Assembly: GCF_019039105.1 (NCBI RefSeq)
Contig: NZ_JAHPIV010000011.1
Coordinates: 1-64,000 of the forward strand
Origin: Desertibacillus haloalkaliphilus
Lineage (GTDB): Bacteria; Bacillota; Bacilli; Bacillales; KJ1-10-99
DNA: 64,000 bases
Direction of reading: 5' to 3'
The notes beneath the pieces were generated by a model. That model was not told where the DNA came from and searched no databases. It saw only the letters and a list, made by a program, of their open reading frames with translations. Each line of letters begins with the position of its first letter. Position 1 is the stretch's first letter. A program made the position numbers and the translations under genes. Of this stretch, positions 7,556 through 16,733 are shown in pieces.

Positions 7556-8341
7556 TTAAGAGGAGATGGGTAGCTGTTGTTTGGTAATAAAGCGACGAAC
7601 GGCTTCATTAAACTCTTTTGTTTTTTCTAGTTTCGCAATATGACCAGCGTCTTTGAAAATGATCAGCTCAGATTTTGGGATGAGCTTGTGCATATGAATC
7701 TGGACCCAAGCGGGAACGAGTGTATCGTATTGACACCCAATCACAAGTGTAGGGACATCGACTTCTTTTAATAACGATCGATTATCGACGGTTAGGCAGG
7801 CTTTCAAAGATTTTAAATAGCCTTCTGGGTTTGGGTTGTAAAAGGTAAAGAAGCGATCTACAACCTCTTTTTTCCATGAATAGAGACACGTTTTAGCGGC
7901 GAATTCTTTTTGCTGTTGTGCAGAAAAGTGCTTTGCCCGCTGTTTTTTGTAGGCATAAAACCACCTGCCAAAAAGCGTTGGAGCATAGTGGAAGGTGCTA
8001 ACAAGAATCAGCGCTCGACAACGGTGAGGGGCTTGCCGGTATAATTCTTGAGCAACAACACCGCCCATCGAAAGCCCACAAATGGTAGCGCTTTCAATGT
8101 TGAGGTGATCAAGTAGTGCTAAAATGTCAGCCGCGAAATTCTCTATTGAAATCCCATCTAACGTTGTTGATCTCCCATGTCCGCGAAGCTCGGGGATGAT
8201 CAGGTCAAATTGATCGGCTAAGCAATGCTGTTCTTGCCATCCCTCTTTGATTTCACCAAGTCCGTGAATCAACACAAGTGGTTCGCCTGATCCTAGGCGA
8301 TCATAGTGCAGAGTGACTTGATCAACATTTGTTTCATACAT
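7556..8341 (-). CDS. alpha/beta-fold hydrolase
   Basis: A 261-residue hydrolase with oxyanion region VLIHGLGE, nucleophile elbow GLSMGG (Ser91), Asp205 (CQYDTLVP) and His233 (DAGHIAK), so a full catalytic triad. The ATG has an ideal AAGGAGG site. It is inserted between phaC and phaQ on the opposite strand. It resembles the 3641 hydrolase in fold and length but is clearly diverged. A role in PHA or acyl-ester turnover is suggested only by location. It is not a typical PHB depolymerase, since no signal peptide, lipase linker or substrate-binding domain is seen. Confidence 0.85.
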   Translation of the reverse strand: MYETNVDQVTLHYDRLGSGEPLVLIHGLGEIKEGWQEQHCLADQFDLIIPELRGHGRSTTLDGISIENFAADILALLDHLNIESATICGLSMGGVVAQELYRQAPHRCRALILVSTFHYAPTLFGRWFYAYKKQRAKHFSAQQQKEFAAKTCLYSWKKEVVDRFFTFYNPNPEGYLKSLKACLTVDNRSLLKEVDVPTLVIGCQYDTLVPAWVQIHMHKLIPKSELIIFKDAGHIAKLEKTKEFNEAVRRFITKQQLPISS

Positions 8342-8437
8342 CTTTAGCCCTCCTTTTTATGCTATTTTGCTTTTATATCCAAATCGACTTCCATCTAAAC
8401 ATCAATTAAGCGAGTGCTATTAAATATATATGCACCA

Positions 8438-8476
8438 TTGACTTGATATGCCACATAGGTGTAAAATACACATATA
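8438..8476 (+). promoter_or_regulatory. phaQP promoter with palindromic operator
   Basis: TTGACT (8438-8443) and TAAAAT (8462-8467) form a promoter with 18-bp spacing. A perfect GTGTA-AAA-TACAC palindrome (8459-8471), extendable to 21 bp with one mismatch, covers the -10. PadR-family proteins such as PhaQ bind dyads of this size and PhaQ is known to repress its own operon, so this is a good autoregulatory operator candidate. Confidence 0.6.
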
Positions 8477-8504
8477 GAAAAAATAATAATTTGAGGTGTT
8501 CGAG

Positions 8505-8957
8505 GTGGCAGCAGACAAGAAAAAGGACTCAATTAGCCCGCCAAAAAATTTTCTACTACCGTTTATCTTATTGTTATTGAGCAAAATGTCTCTTCATGGT
8601 TATGATTTAATTCAACGATTGACAACATTTGGTTTCCATTCATTAGACCAAGGAAATATTTACAGAATGTTACGGAAGATGGAGAAAGAGGAACTTGTTT
8701 GTTCAGAATGGGACACGACAGGACCAGGCCCTGCCAAACGATTGTATTCCATCACCGAAGCAGGGCACACGTATTTAACAAGCTATGCAAGCCAGCTAGA
8801 ACAATATCAATCGATGCTGGACCAATTCTTTACGATGTACACAAGTATGCTTGAGCTCTACATACCTCCGCTTCGCAACAAGGAGGATAAGATAGAGGAA
8901 TCTAATGAAGATCTGAGGAGGAATCACGATGGCACAGAAAAAGAAGAAGACCGATGA
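8505..8957 (+). CDS. phaQ: PHA-responsive repressor PhaQ (PadR-like)
   Basis: About 150 residues with a PadR-type winged helix-turn-helix: LLLLSKMSLHGYDLIQRL, then GNIYRMLRKMEKEELV, then the wing GPAKRLYSITEAG. The C-terminal helix (QLEQYQSMLDQFFTMY) likely dimerises. In Bacillus, PhaQ represses phasin expression and is released by PHA granules. A GTG at 8496 extends the frame, but GAGGTG at 8493-8498 fits the GTG at 8505 with 6-nt spacing. Its last 29 nt overlap phaP. Operon order differs from Bacillus megaterium, where phaP is divergent from phaQ. Confidence 0.85.
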   Translation: MAADKKKDSISPPKNFLLPFILLLLSKMSLHGYDLIQRLTTFGFHSLDQGNIYRMLRKMEKEELVCSEWDTTGPGPAKRLYSITEAGHTYLTSYASQLEQYQSMLDQFFTMYTSMLELYIPPLRNKEDKIEESNEDLRRNHDGTEKEEDR

Positions 8958-9489
8958 CATTCAGGAAGTGACGTATGTAAGCGACTCATTTGTAACGGCG
9001 TTTTGGGACAATTATCAATCCGCCCTTGAGAGAGCGCGAAAGCAGATCGACAGTCAAGAAAAAGCCTATGTTCGCTCATTAAAAGAGACTGTGAAATTTT
9101 CTCAAGAATATCGTCAGACGTGGAGAGACCTGTATAAAAAGTCTATAGATACAAATCGTGATCGAGTCAAGCAACTCATGAACAATGTAACGACAACCAA
9201 TGATGATCATCAGGAGTTGTTTTCATCCCGTGCAACGAACGTGACTGAGAAGGTCGAACAGATCACGGTCACACCGTTACGAGCGACGTTTGATTTTATT
9301 GACCGAGCCCAAGAGCAGCTTGCAGATAATAATGAAGAGTATGTACAGTTTTTAAGCGATCGACGCAAATCGTGGGAGCCTGTCACAGATGAAGTTGTCA
9401 GCCTCGCTAGACGTAATCATCAACAGTTCGCACGAAACGTAGAAGATCGTTTTCGCCCTCTCGCAACGATGAGTGAACAAAAAGCGTAA
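8929..9489 (+). CDS. phaP: phasin PhaP
   Basis: A 186-residue, strongly amphipathic helical protein without signal peptide or membrane segment, typical of Bacillus phasins that coat PHA granules. The N-terminus is lysine-rich (MAQKKKKTDD) and the body contains aromatic-spaced helices (FWDNYQSALERARKQ, FSQEYRQTWRDLYKK). The ribosome binding site GAGGAGG lies within the end of phaQ, so translation is probably coupled to it. The 29-nt overlap with phaQ puts repressor and target in one transcript. A strong terminator follows at 9530-9575. Confidence 0.85.
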   Translation: MAQKKKKTDDIQEVTYVSDSFVTAFWDNYQSALERARKQIDSQEKAYVRSLKETVKFSQEYRQTWRDLYKKSIDTNRDRVKQLMNNVTTTNDDHQELFSSRATNVTEKVEQITVTPLRATFDFIDRAQEQLADNNEEYVQFLSDRRKSWEPVTDEVVSLARRNHQQFARNVEDRFRPLATMSEQKA

Positions 9490-9529
9490 GTCCTTTGTTG
9501 GCATAGATAACCTAGAACACAGATAAAGA

Positions 9530-9575
9530 ACTGCACCTTAATGGTACGAGCGAATCATTAATGGTGCAGTTTTTC
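9530..9575 (+). terminator. terminator of phaQP operon
   Basis: ACTGCACCTTAATG (9530-9543) pairs with CATTAATGGTGCAGT (9556-9570) with one bulged T, followed by TTTTTC. The remaining sequence up to 9876 is A/T-rich and shows no gene I can support. Confidence 0.88.
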
Positions 9576-9876
9576 TGTGTTCTCTCGTATGCCGTCATGT
9601 GTAGGTTTAAAGTGTAGGACACATGGGACGATGTTGCCTAATATACCTTTAGCATTGAAAGGATTTTTTGTTAACGTGCATTTATCATTATAATCAGTTA
9701 AATTCGCGCTTGTGATTAGATTGAGATAAATATTTTTAAAAATACTTTTGAATTCTCTATTTTATTTGCGATTGTTGTATGTTAAACTCTCTTTGGATTA
9801 GAAAATTCAAGAAAAAAGTCATTAATTTTGCAGCCAAGTATGGATGAAAAAATACAGTTGGAAGGGGGATTATATC

Positions 9877-10566
9877 ATGTTTGGTGCACTAAAAAAGAAA
9901 TTTGAGGAGAAGAGACAGAGTTTATCACAAGAAACGCAACAACGAATTCAGGAATTTGCTGAACGTCAACGAGAGGAAGCGTTAGCCATTGCAAAGAGGG
10001 AAGAGGAAGAAAGTAGGACGATTATTGCAGACGTGGATAAATATTTGTCTACCACTCACCTGTCTTTTTTATTAAAGCCTGAGATTTCTAAAGCGGTGCT
10101 AAATATGTTATATGCTCGTTCCGAAGGTAGAAAAAGTCCAATTCTTCAAATGACTAAAGAGATGCGAAAAGCTCATATGTTTTATCATAAGGAGTTAAGT
10201 ATATTCATCCGTATCCTCGAGAAAAAGGGTGTTACGTTAAAAGGAAATGAAGAGCGTTTTTTTACAATCTTTATGAATAAATTAAGTGAAAATAACTTCA
10301 ACGCTTGCTATGATCGCTATGGTGATTTTATACGCAAGGGTGCTAGTCTTGAAGAGGCGATTGCGCATTACCTTGAAGTCGTTGAAGAGGAGTTTAAGTT
10401 CGAGAGTGGAAGACTTGACTTCTTTGCTAAATATTTAATTGAAAAGAATATTGTTTCATCTAGCTTTAACAAGTCGAAGCTTAAAAAGAAAATAAAAGCG
10501 TTCGAGAAGTCCAATGAAGAAGAATATAAAGTAAAAGAAATGGAAAAGCGATTAGAGCAAATGTAA
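9877..10566 (+). CDS. uncharacterised charged helical protein
   Basis: A 229-residue soluble protein. Residues 1-50 are a very charged coiled coil (FGALKKKFEEKRQSLSQ, then an EEEESRTI stretch). The middle holds a helical domain (TTHLSFLLKPEISKAVLNML, FFTIFMNKLSENNFNACYDR), and the C-terminus is lysine/glutamate rich. The frame opens at an ATG at 9844, but GAAGGGGGA at 9861-9869 supports the ATG at 9877. It is a single-gene unit with its own terminator. I do not recognise the family. Its position next to the PHA genes may be coincidental. Confidence 0.6.
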   Translation: MFGALKKKFEEKRQSLSQETQQRIQEFAERQREEALAIAKREEEESRTIIADVDKYLSTTHLSFLLKPEISKAVLNMLYARSEGRKSPILQMTKEMRKAHMFYHKELSIFIRILEKKGVTLKGNEERFFTIFMNKLSENNFNACYDRYGDFIRKGASLEEAIAHYLEVVEEEFKFESGRLDFFAKYLIEKNIVSSSFNKSKLKKKIKAFEKSNEEEYKVKEMEKRLEQM

Positions 10567-10613
10567 TCTTAGTGATGATAAGGTTTTGTTTGACGTGAGG
10601 CATGAAAATAAAG

Positions 10614-10643
10614 GCTTGGTAGGTATATATACCAAGCTTTTTT
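10614..10643 (+). terminator. rho-independent terminator
   Basis: A perfect 8-bp stem (GCTTGGTA, 10614-10621; TACCAAGC, 10630-10637) is followed by TTTTTT. It ends the 9877 gene. Confidence 0.85.
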
Positions 10644-10700
10644 AATTTTTCTTATAACGGTTTTAACCTTGATGGTTGGATTTTGATTGATCGTGAAAGG

Positions 10701-11462
10701 TCACGGTTTTGCTTTTCTTCGTAATGCACGAATGCGCCTATAGAGGCTTTTGTCCTTTAATTGTTTGAAATTACCTCGTATTAGTGGTTCAATATTGACT
10801 TCATAAACCCAAATGTCCTTTTTATCATCTAGCCCGATATCTACAGCAAATTCATAATTACATGGATACATTGGGCTGATCGTTTTGACTACATGTAACA
10901 CACAAGCATGCAAACGATCGATGATTTCAGTTTGCTCTTCTCTAGTAAAGGATAAATGCAAAGAAAACAAGTCTTCGATAAGAGTTGGTGTTCCCCCGTT
11001 ATGAGAGGTTGTAACGATTTCTTTTACAGGACCAATGCGAGCGCATATCCCGCCTATCAACCAATCTCCGTTTACTCGTAGGGCATGACAGCGTAAATCA
11101 AAGGGTCGACCGCTTTCCGTATAGCTGTTAATCCCTTGCTGAATGACATATCTTTTGTTTTTTGTTCTTTTTTTAAGTGCTGTCCAGAGATTGTTTTTGC
11201 TTGTAAAGTTCTTGATGTTCGTACTCCAGCTTTCTCGTAATTGAAAGTGGTCATTCGCCAAACGTTTTATTTTAAGGATGCCTTGAGATTTTCTCCCACT
11301 ATCTGGCTTGACAAACACGGATGAATGTTTTTCAATCATTTGTTCAAAGGTTGCTCTGTAAAGTAGTTCAGTATCTGGGATGTATGATGCAGTATGACTT
11401 GAGTTTTCAAGAACATAGGCAACAGCTAATTTACTTTTCACTTGATGACGTTTTATTGACAT
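10701..11462 (-). CDS. YheC/YheD-family ATP-grasp protein
   Basis: A 253-residue protein made mostly of the YheC/D ATP-grasp domain. It has the nucleotide-binding lysine loop VFVKPDSGRKSQGILKI, the substrate segment GRPFDLRCHALRVNGDW, and the metal-binding end DIWVYEVNIEPLIRG. YheC/YheD proteins are associated with the spore coat in Bacillus and their reaction is unknown. Full-length relatives (360-450 residues) have an extra N-terminal domain that is missing here. It lies in tandem with a paralogue (39-nt gap) on the same strand. AAGGTGATT precedes the ATG. Confidence 0.82.
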   Translation of the reverse strand: MSIKRHQVKSKLAVAYVLENSSHTASYIPDTELLYRATFEQMIEKHSSVFVKPDSGRKSQGILKIKRLANDHFQLRESWSTNIKNFTSKNNLWTALKKRTKNKRYVIQQGINSYTESGRPFDLRCHALRVNGDWLIGGICARIGPVKEIVTTSHNGGTPTLIEDLFSLHLSFTREEQTEIIDRLHACVLHVVKTISPMYPCNYEFAVDIGLDDKKDIWVYEVNIEPLIRGNFKQLKDKSLYRRIRALRRKAKP

Positions 11463-11501
11463 CTAATCACCTTCTCTTAGACACTTGAATGATGTGCCTT
11501 A

Positions 11502-12251
11502 TCATTGGTTGCGTAAAAATTCATTTGCCACTAGAAATTTATGATATGATTGTTCATCATTATATTTTTTCATGCCGATACAATCTGGTTTGGTGTTTGC
11601 TTCAATGAACCACAATTTACCGTTCTTATCAATAGCCATATCTAATCCAAGAATTCGAAATGGAAAATGATTCCCTAGCATTGTAGCTATTTGGTGAGAG
11701 AGGTCAACTAGTTCTCGATACACGGGCAAAGGATCAATGTCTTGATCGATGTCTGCTAATGTTGTTTCTAACGGTAATTCTAAAGAACGGTTTTTGGCAT
11801 ACGTGACAACAGAATCTTTATGGTCTCCTATCTTTGCACAAGTGATTGAAAGTTGCCATCGATCGAGTGGTTTTTGCATGACAAGCCGAATGTCAAAGGG
11901 GCGGTGGTTGTAAGTGGCAAGATCAATTCCATTTTGGATTAAATACTGTTTTTCGTAGGAAAGTTTTTTCCTGATTTCTTGATAGATTTGCTTCTGGTCA
12001 ACAATCTTGCTGAAATTTTTGCCATTTGAAATTTCCCATTTGTTATTAGAAACAGCTTTTATCCGAAAAATACCTAGCCCTTGCCTTCCTTTATCAGGTT
12101 TGATATAAATACTAGAATACTTTTTTAGCATTATTTTTAAATGGTTTCTAGTAAACCATTTTGTTGTTGGTATGTGCTCACAAATGATTGGATCGTTCAT
12201 GAGTACTTTCGTCTTATCCATTTTACTTCTAATGACTTTATGTTTAGACAT
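11502..12251 (-). CDS. YheC/YheD-family ATP-grasp protein
   Basis: About 249 residues, a tandem paralogue of the gene downstream. Matching landmarks are IYIKPDKGRQGLGIFRIKAV, HRPFDIRLVMQKPLDRW, and LWFIEANTKPDCIGM, where Glu and Asn should bind Mg-ATP. Like its neighbour it lacks the N-terminal YheC/D domain. It is the first gene of a two-gene operon. Start is either ATG at 12251 or GTG at 12254; AAGGAGTGG is within range of both, and ATG is preferred. Probable role in spore coat or envelope modification, inferred from family only. Confidence 0.82.
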   Translation of the reverse strand: MSKHKVIRSKMDKTKVLMNDPIICEHIPTTKWFTRNHLKIMLKKYSSIYIKPDKGRQGLGIFRIKAVSNNKWEISNGKNFSKIVDQKQIYQEIRKKLSYEKQYLIQNGIDLATYNHRPFDIRLVMQKPLDRWQLSITCAKIGDHKDSVVTYAKNRSLELPLETTLADIDQDIDPLPVYRELVDLSHQIATMLGNHFPFRILGLDMAIDKNGKLWFIEANTKPDCIGMKKYNDEQSYHKFLVANEFLRNQ

Positions 12252-12433
12252 CACAGACCACTCCTTATGTTCTTATTTATGTTAAGAGTGGATTTCTTGT
12301 ATGTGCGAATGTCTAGGTACAGGTTATGTTTTAATGGAAAGGTCATGAATTCATTGGCTCTATCATTTACAATAAGAGAGTATAAAAAAGACAATATCCT
12401 AGTCGAAAGTAAGTTTGGAAAGGGTGAATCGAG

Positions 12434-13588
12434 TTGAAATTATTCCATACCGCTGATTGGCACTTAGGAAAGCTGATCCAAGGTGTTTATATGACAGAGG
12501 ATCAACGTTACGTTTTAACCCAATTTATCGATGCCATTAAAGAGGAGAAACCTGACGCAGTCATCGTTGCGGGTGACTTATATGACAGAGCAATTCCGCC
12601 GACAGAGGCTGTGAATCTATTAGATGAACTGTTTGAGGAGATTGTCACGAATTTAAATACCCCGGTACTTGCGATTGCAGGTAACCATGATGGACCAGAT
12701 CGAATTGATTTTGGAAATTCATTTATGAAAAGTAACGGGCTTCACCTTGTTGGACAACTTCGCACATCACTTCCCCCAGTTAAGTTGCGTGATCAATATG
12801 GAGAAGTACATTTTCACCTCGTGCCATATGCTGAGCCTGGAATGGTCCGTCATGTATTTGCGGATGACAGTATTCGCACCCATGATGATGCGATGAGAGT
12901 GATCACAACGAAGATTACAGAAGCGCTTGATCACCAGGCGCGACATGTTTTTGTTGGTCATGCATTTGTAACGGCTAAAGGGGAACAAGCAGAGAATACG
13001 AGTGACTCTGAGCGACCGCTTACGATCGGTGGGGCGGAGCATGTTCCATCGAGTTATTTTGAGGCGTTCCATTATACGGCCCTTGGCCATCTTCATCAAG
13101 CGCATAACGTGTCTTCAAATCAAATTCGTTATGCAGGGTCTCCGTTAAAGTACTCAGTTTCAGAGGAAAACCACAAGAAAGGCTTTTATGTTGTCGAGTT
13201 GGATGAATTCGGTGAGGTGACGGTTGAAAAGCGCTTATTAAAACCGCGCCGTGATATGTATACCGTAGAGGCTTATATCGATGAATTAGAGACCCATGAG
13301 ATGAATGATGATTACGTTTTTGTACGATTACTTGATGAAAATCCTGTTCTTTATCCGATGGAGAAGGTTCGTTCTGTTTATCCGAATGCGATGCATGTGG
13401 AGCGAAAAATCATCCGTCAGCATAGTGAACAATCGAACATGGACGTGAATCGTGAGCAGATGGACGAGCTTTCCTTGTTCCGTTCATTTTATAAAGAAGT
13501 CAAAGGTGCCGAATTGACAGAAGAAAAAGAGGCGCGTTTTGCGGATCTTTTAGATGAAGTCTTTAAAAAAGAGAGGGAACGACTATGA
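12434..13588 (+). CDS. sbcD: exonuclease SbcD subunit
   Basis: A 384-residue Mre11-type nuclease. Phosphoesterase motifs are in order: DWHLGK (Asp8, His10), VIVAGDLYDRA, LAIAGNHDGPDR, a VFVGHAFV segment and ALGHLHQAH. With SbcC it forms the SbcCD complex, which opens hairpins and processes DNA ends. The start is TTG with AAAGGGTG upstream. The last four bases overlap sbcC (ATGA), indicating translational coupling. In Bacillus subtilis sbcDC directly follows addBA, but here the AddAB-like genes are 14 kb away. Confidence 0.95.
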   Translation: MKLFHTADWHLGKLIQGVYMTEDQRYVLTQFIDAIKEEKPDAVIVAGDLYDRAIPPTEAVNLLDELFEEIVTNLNTPVLAIAGNHDGPDRIDFGNSFMKSNGLHLVGQLRTSLPPVKLRDQYGEVHFHLVPYAEPGMVRHVFADDSIRTHDDAMRVITTKITEALDHQARHVFVGHAFVTAKGEQAENTSDSERPLTIGGAEHVPSSYFEAFHYTALGHLHQAHNVSSNQIRYAGSPLKYSVSEENHKKGFYVVELDEFGEVTVEKRLLKPRRDMYTVEAYIDELETHEMNDDYVFVRLLDENPVLYPMEKVRSVYPNAMHVERKIIRQHSEQSNMDVNREQMDELSLFRSFYKEVKGAELTEEKEARFADLLDEVFKKERERL

Positions 13589-16500
13589 AACCAGTAAAGT
13601 TAACCTTGATTGCGTTTGGCCCTTATCGTAATAGGGAAGTCATTGATTTCCGTGACCTACAAGAGCAAAGTTTATTTGTGATCTCAGGGAATACGGGTGC
13701 TGGGAAAACAACGATTTTTGATGGCATTTGCTTTGCCTTGTACGGTGTGGCTAATGGGGAAGAACGAAATGATTCTAAACTGTTGCGTAGTCATTTTGCA
13801 AATGATGATGACCATACGGCAGTTGAGTTTGACTTTGAACTTCGTGGTAAAACGTATCGTGTTTTTCGACAATTGCCTCACGTCAAGAAAAATAATAAAA
13901 CAGCGACCGGTGGGAAAATCGAGCTCTATGAAACGACGGATGGCCAGTTGACTCCATGTGTGGAACGTTTCGCTGTGACAGACGTAAATCGAAAATTGGA
14001 GCAGCTTATTGGTTTAACGAAGGAACAATTCACACAAATTGTGATGCTTCCACAAGGGGAGTTTCGTAAATTACTCACATCAGAAACGGCAAATAAAGAA
14101 GAAATTCTTCGGCGGATTTTTAAAACCGAGTCCTTGAAGTTTTTGCGCGACTTACTAGATGAGAAGACAAAAGAAATTAAGAATAAAGCGGACAAGAAAT
14201 TGGCTGAAAAGCAAACGTATATGAGTGCGATTACTGAAACGCTTCCTACGCGCGAAGAAGCGAGTTTATTTGAAGTGCTCTCTCTTGAACATCCAAATAC
14301 CGCTCAGCTTGTCGAAGGATTGAAAGCTGAAGCTCACTATTATGAACAGCAAGCAGTACGTTATCGGGCGGTGTTAAAGCAAGAACAAGAGCAGTATCAG
14401 AAGAAACTTGCTGCCTTCCATCAAGCAGAAGCCTTAAATGAACGGTTTTCTTTGCTCGAAAATAAGCAGAAAGAAATCGCTGTTCTTCACGAAAAGCAAG
14501 TAGACATGAAACAAGTCGAACAAAAGCTTGCTCAGGCAGAAAAAGCAGAGGCGATTCGTTTTTATGAAGAGCAACATGAGTCGGTTACTAGAGAAAAAAG
14601 AGAAAAAGCAGGTTCGCTTGAACGTGCAACAGCCGTGTTCGAACAAGTAACGGATGTGTTTGAACGAGCAAAAGCTCGTTATGAGCAGGAAGAACAAAAC
14701 GAAGAACGACGAAAAAAGGCAAATATTGAAGTGGACCGTCTTAACGAACTCCTGCCGATGTTTGAACAAATGGAGTCACAAAAGCAAGAGATTAATCAGT
14801 TAAAAAAAATGGAAGCTGAGCTTCTGAACAACTCCGAACAACTCAAAGCAGTCAGCAGTGAACTAGAGCAGAAAAAAACGGAGAAAACAGAGGAAATAAA
14901 TCAAATTGAAACCGAAGTGTCAACATGGCAAATGACACATCAAGAGCTGACCACTGCCAACGAAACGGTTGAGACATTAGAGACAATCCTGAGGTTGCGA
15001 AAAGATGAAGGTCGCCTGCAAGCAGAAGAACAACGTCAAGGCGAACAGGTGAAAAAGGTAAAAGAAGATTATAAGGAGCTTGAAGATCAGTGGCTCGAAA
15101 ATCAAGCAGCGGTACTTGCAGAACATTTGCATGCGGACGAGCCGTGCCCGGTTTGTGGTAGCGCAGAGCACCCTCACAAAGCCAATCGCACGCAGTCAGC
15201 TGTTACGAAGGAGCAAGTTGAGCAAAAACGTAACCACCTTCAAGAGCTAGAAGCAAGCTTAAACCAAGCCGTGATTGATTTACGCACTGTTCAATCACAG
15301 ATCAAAGCGAATGAAACAAAGTTATCTCAAGCCGAAATCCCTTTATCAAACGTACAAACGACGTATGAAGAATGGGTGTTAAAGCAAGCTAATTTACAAG
15401 AGGAGCACGCGCGCCTAGAGCAACAGCAGCAACGACTGCAAGCAGTTAAAAAAGAACTTGAGCAGCTTGATCAACAGCTTACCCAACGCCTTGAAGTGAA
15501 AGCGGAGGTAGAAGATAAGTACCAGCAAACGAGCCGTGAGCTTGAGGTGAAACAAGCGCTGTTTGAAGCGGAACTCGCACGTATTCCAAATGAGATCGAG
15601 ACGTTAACGATGCTAAAACAAAAGTTAGCGATAGAAACAGAGCGACAACAGCAGCTTGAACAAGCGTGGAAACAAGCCCAAAGCAATTTGCAAGAGGAAA
15701 GTGAACGTTATACGGTTGCCAAAAGTGATCTTGCGCATATAAGAACCGCTTTAAAAGAGCTTGAAGTGAAGGCTGAAGACACCGAACGTCGCTTTTTCGC
15801 TGAAGTGAGCCGTGCAGGTTTTTCGGATGTAGAGGAATACAAACGAGCGAAAATGGATGAGCCTTCGCGACTTGCTGCAAAAAAAGAACTTGATGACTTT
15901 AAAACGTCACTACAGACGCTGCAATCACAGATTGACGAGCTTACCAAGGAATTGTCCGGAAAGTCACGCGTTGATCTTGAGGCATTACAACAGGATGTTG
16001 CCCATATCTATGACGTATGTGAACGATTGCGAACTGAGCTTGAGCAACTTACGCGTTATCAGAATGAAGCCGTAAAATTAAAGGAGAAAATTGAGCAAGC
16101 TGACCAACAAGGAAAAGAAATTGAAGCCGAGTACCAGGTGATGACCGACTTGTTTGAAGTTGTTAAAGGGAATAATGAGATGAAACTATCGTTTGAGCGT
16201 TATTTGCAAATTGAATTTTTGGAGCGAATCATTGCAGCAGCAAACGAACGGTTACGAACCATTTCAAATGGGCAATTTTATTTAAAACGTCGTGATCAAG
16301 TCGAAAAAGGTGGTAAACAAAGTGGGCTCGGCTTGGATGTGTATGACGCGTATACCGGTCAAACGCGGGATGTAAAATCACTGTCTGGTGGGGAAAAATT
16401 TAATGCTTCACTCTGTCTAGCATTAGGGATGGCGGATGTCATTCAATCTTATCAAGGTGGTATCTCGATCGATACGATGTTTATTGATGAAGGATTCGGA

Positions 16501-16677
16501 TCATTAGATGAAGAATCGTTATATAAAGCGATCCAAACCCTTGTTGATTTACAAAAGGCAGGGAGAATGATCGGTGTCATATCACACGTACAGGAATTAA
16601 AAAATACGATTCCTGCGGTACTAGAAGTTAAGAAATCAAAAGAAGGACATAGCAAAACGAGGTTTGTCGTCAGGTAG
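13585..16677 (+). CDS. sbcC: exonuclease SbcC subunit (Rad50-like ATPase)
   Basis: A 1030-residue SMC-type ATPase. The Walker A loop GNTGAGKTTIFDG is near the N-terminus. Long antiparallel coiled coils (about residues 180-850) flank the zinc hook CPVC (Cys521, Cys524). The C-terminal half-site has the ABC signature SLSGGEKFNASL and the Walker B segment MFIDEGFGSLDEES. It powers SbcD nuclease action on DNA ends and hairpins. Length and layout are normal for Bacillus SbcC. It is coupled to sbcD by a 4-nt overlap and followed 56 nt later by a helicase gene that may share the transcript. Confidence 0.96.
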   Translation: MKPVKLTLIAFGPYRNREVIDFRDLQEQSLFVISGNTGAGKTTIFDGICFALYGVANGEERNDSKLLRSHFANDDDHTAVEFDFELRGKTYRVFRQLPHVKKNNKTATGGKIELYETTDGQLTPCVERFAVTDVNRKLEQLIGLTKEQFTQIVMLPQGEFRKLLTSETANKEEILRRIFKTESLKFLRDLLDEKTKEIKNKADKKLAEKQTYMSAITETLPTREEASLFEVLSLEHPNTAQLVEGLKAEAHYYEQQAVRYRAVLKQEQEQYQKKLAAFHQAEALNERFSLLENKQKEIAVLHEKQVDMKQVEQKLAQAEKAEAIRFYEEQHESVTREKREKAGSLERATAVFEQVTDVFERAKARYEQEEQNEERRKKANIEVDRLNELLPMFEQMESQKQEINQLKKMEAELLNNSEQLKAVSSELEQKKTEKTEEINQIETEVSTWQMTHQELTTANETVETLETILRLRKDEGRLQAEEQRQGEQVKKVKEDYKELEDQWLENQAAVLAEHLHADEPCPVCGSAEHPHKANRTQSAVTKEQVEQKRNHLQELEASLNQAVIDLRTVQSQIKANETKLSQAEIPLSNVQTTYEEWVLKQANLQEEHARLEQQQQRLQAVKKELEQLDQQLTQRLEVKAEVEDKYQQTSRELEVKQALFEAELARIPNEIETLTMLKQKLAIETERQQQLEQAWKQAQSNLQEESERYTVAKSDLAHIRTALKELEVKAEDTERRFFAEVSRAGFSDVEEYKRAKMDEPSRLAAKKELDDFKTSLQTLQSQIDELTKELSGKSRVDLEALQQDVAHIYDVCERLRTELEQLTRYQNEAVKLKEKIEQADQQGKEIEAEYQVMTDLFEVVKGNNEMKLSFERYLQIEFLERIIAAANERLRTISNGQFYLKRRDQVEKGGKQSGLGLDVYDAYTGQTRDVKSLSGGEKFNASLCLALGMADVIQSYQGGISIDTMFIDEGFGSLDEESLYKAIQTLVDLQKAGRMIGVISHVQELKNTIPAVLEVKKSKEGHSKTRFVVR

Positions 16678-16733
16678 ATGGTACGCCAAGGCAAGCTTTA
16701 CGTGATACAACAGGTAGAAAAAGGAGAACATTC

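Noticed and set aside
9581-9843. Promoter for the 9877 gene
   Set aside because: Several TTGA-type hexamers exist in this A/T-rich stretch, but none has a matching -10 at 16-18 bp.
10701-12251. Glutathione synthetase or RimK-like enzymes
   Set aside because: They are ATP-grasp proteins, but the KPDxGR and FDIR/FDLR segments fit the YheC/YheD spore family better.
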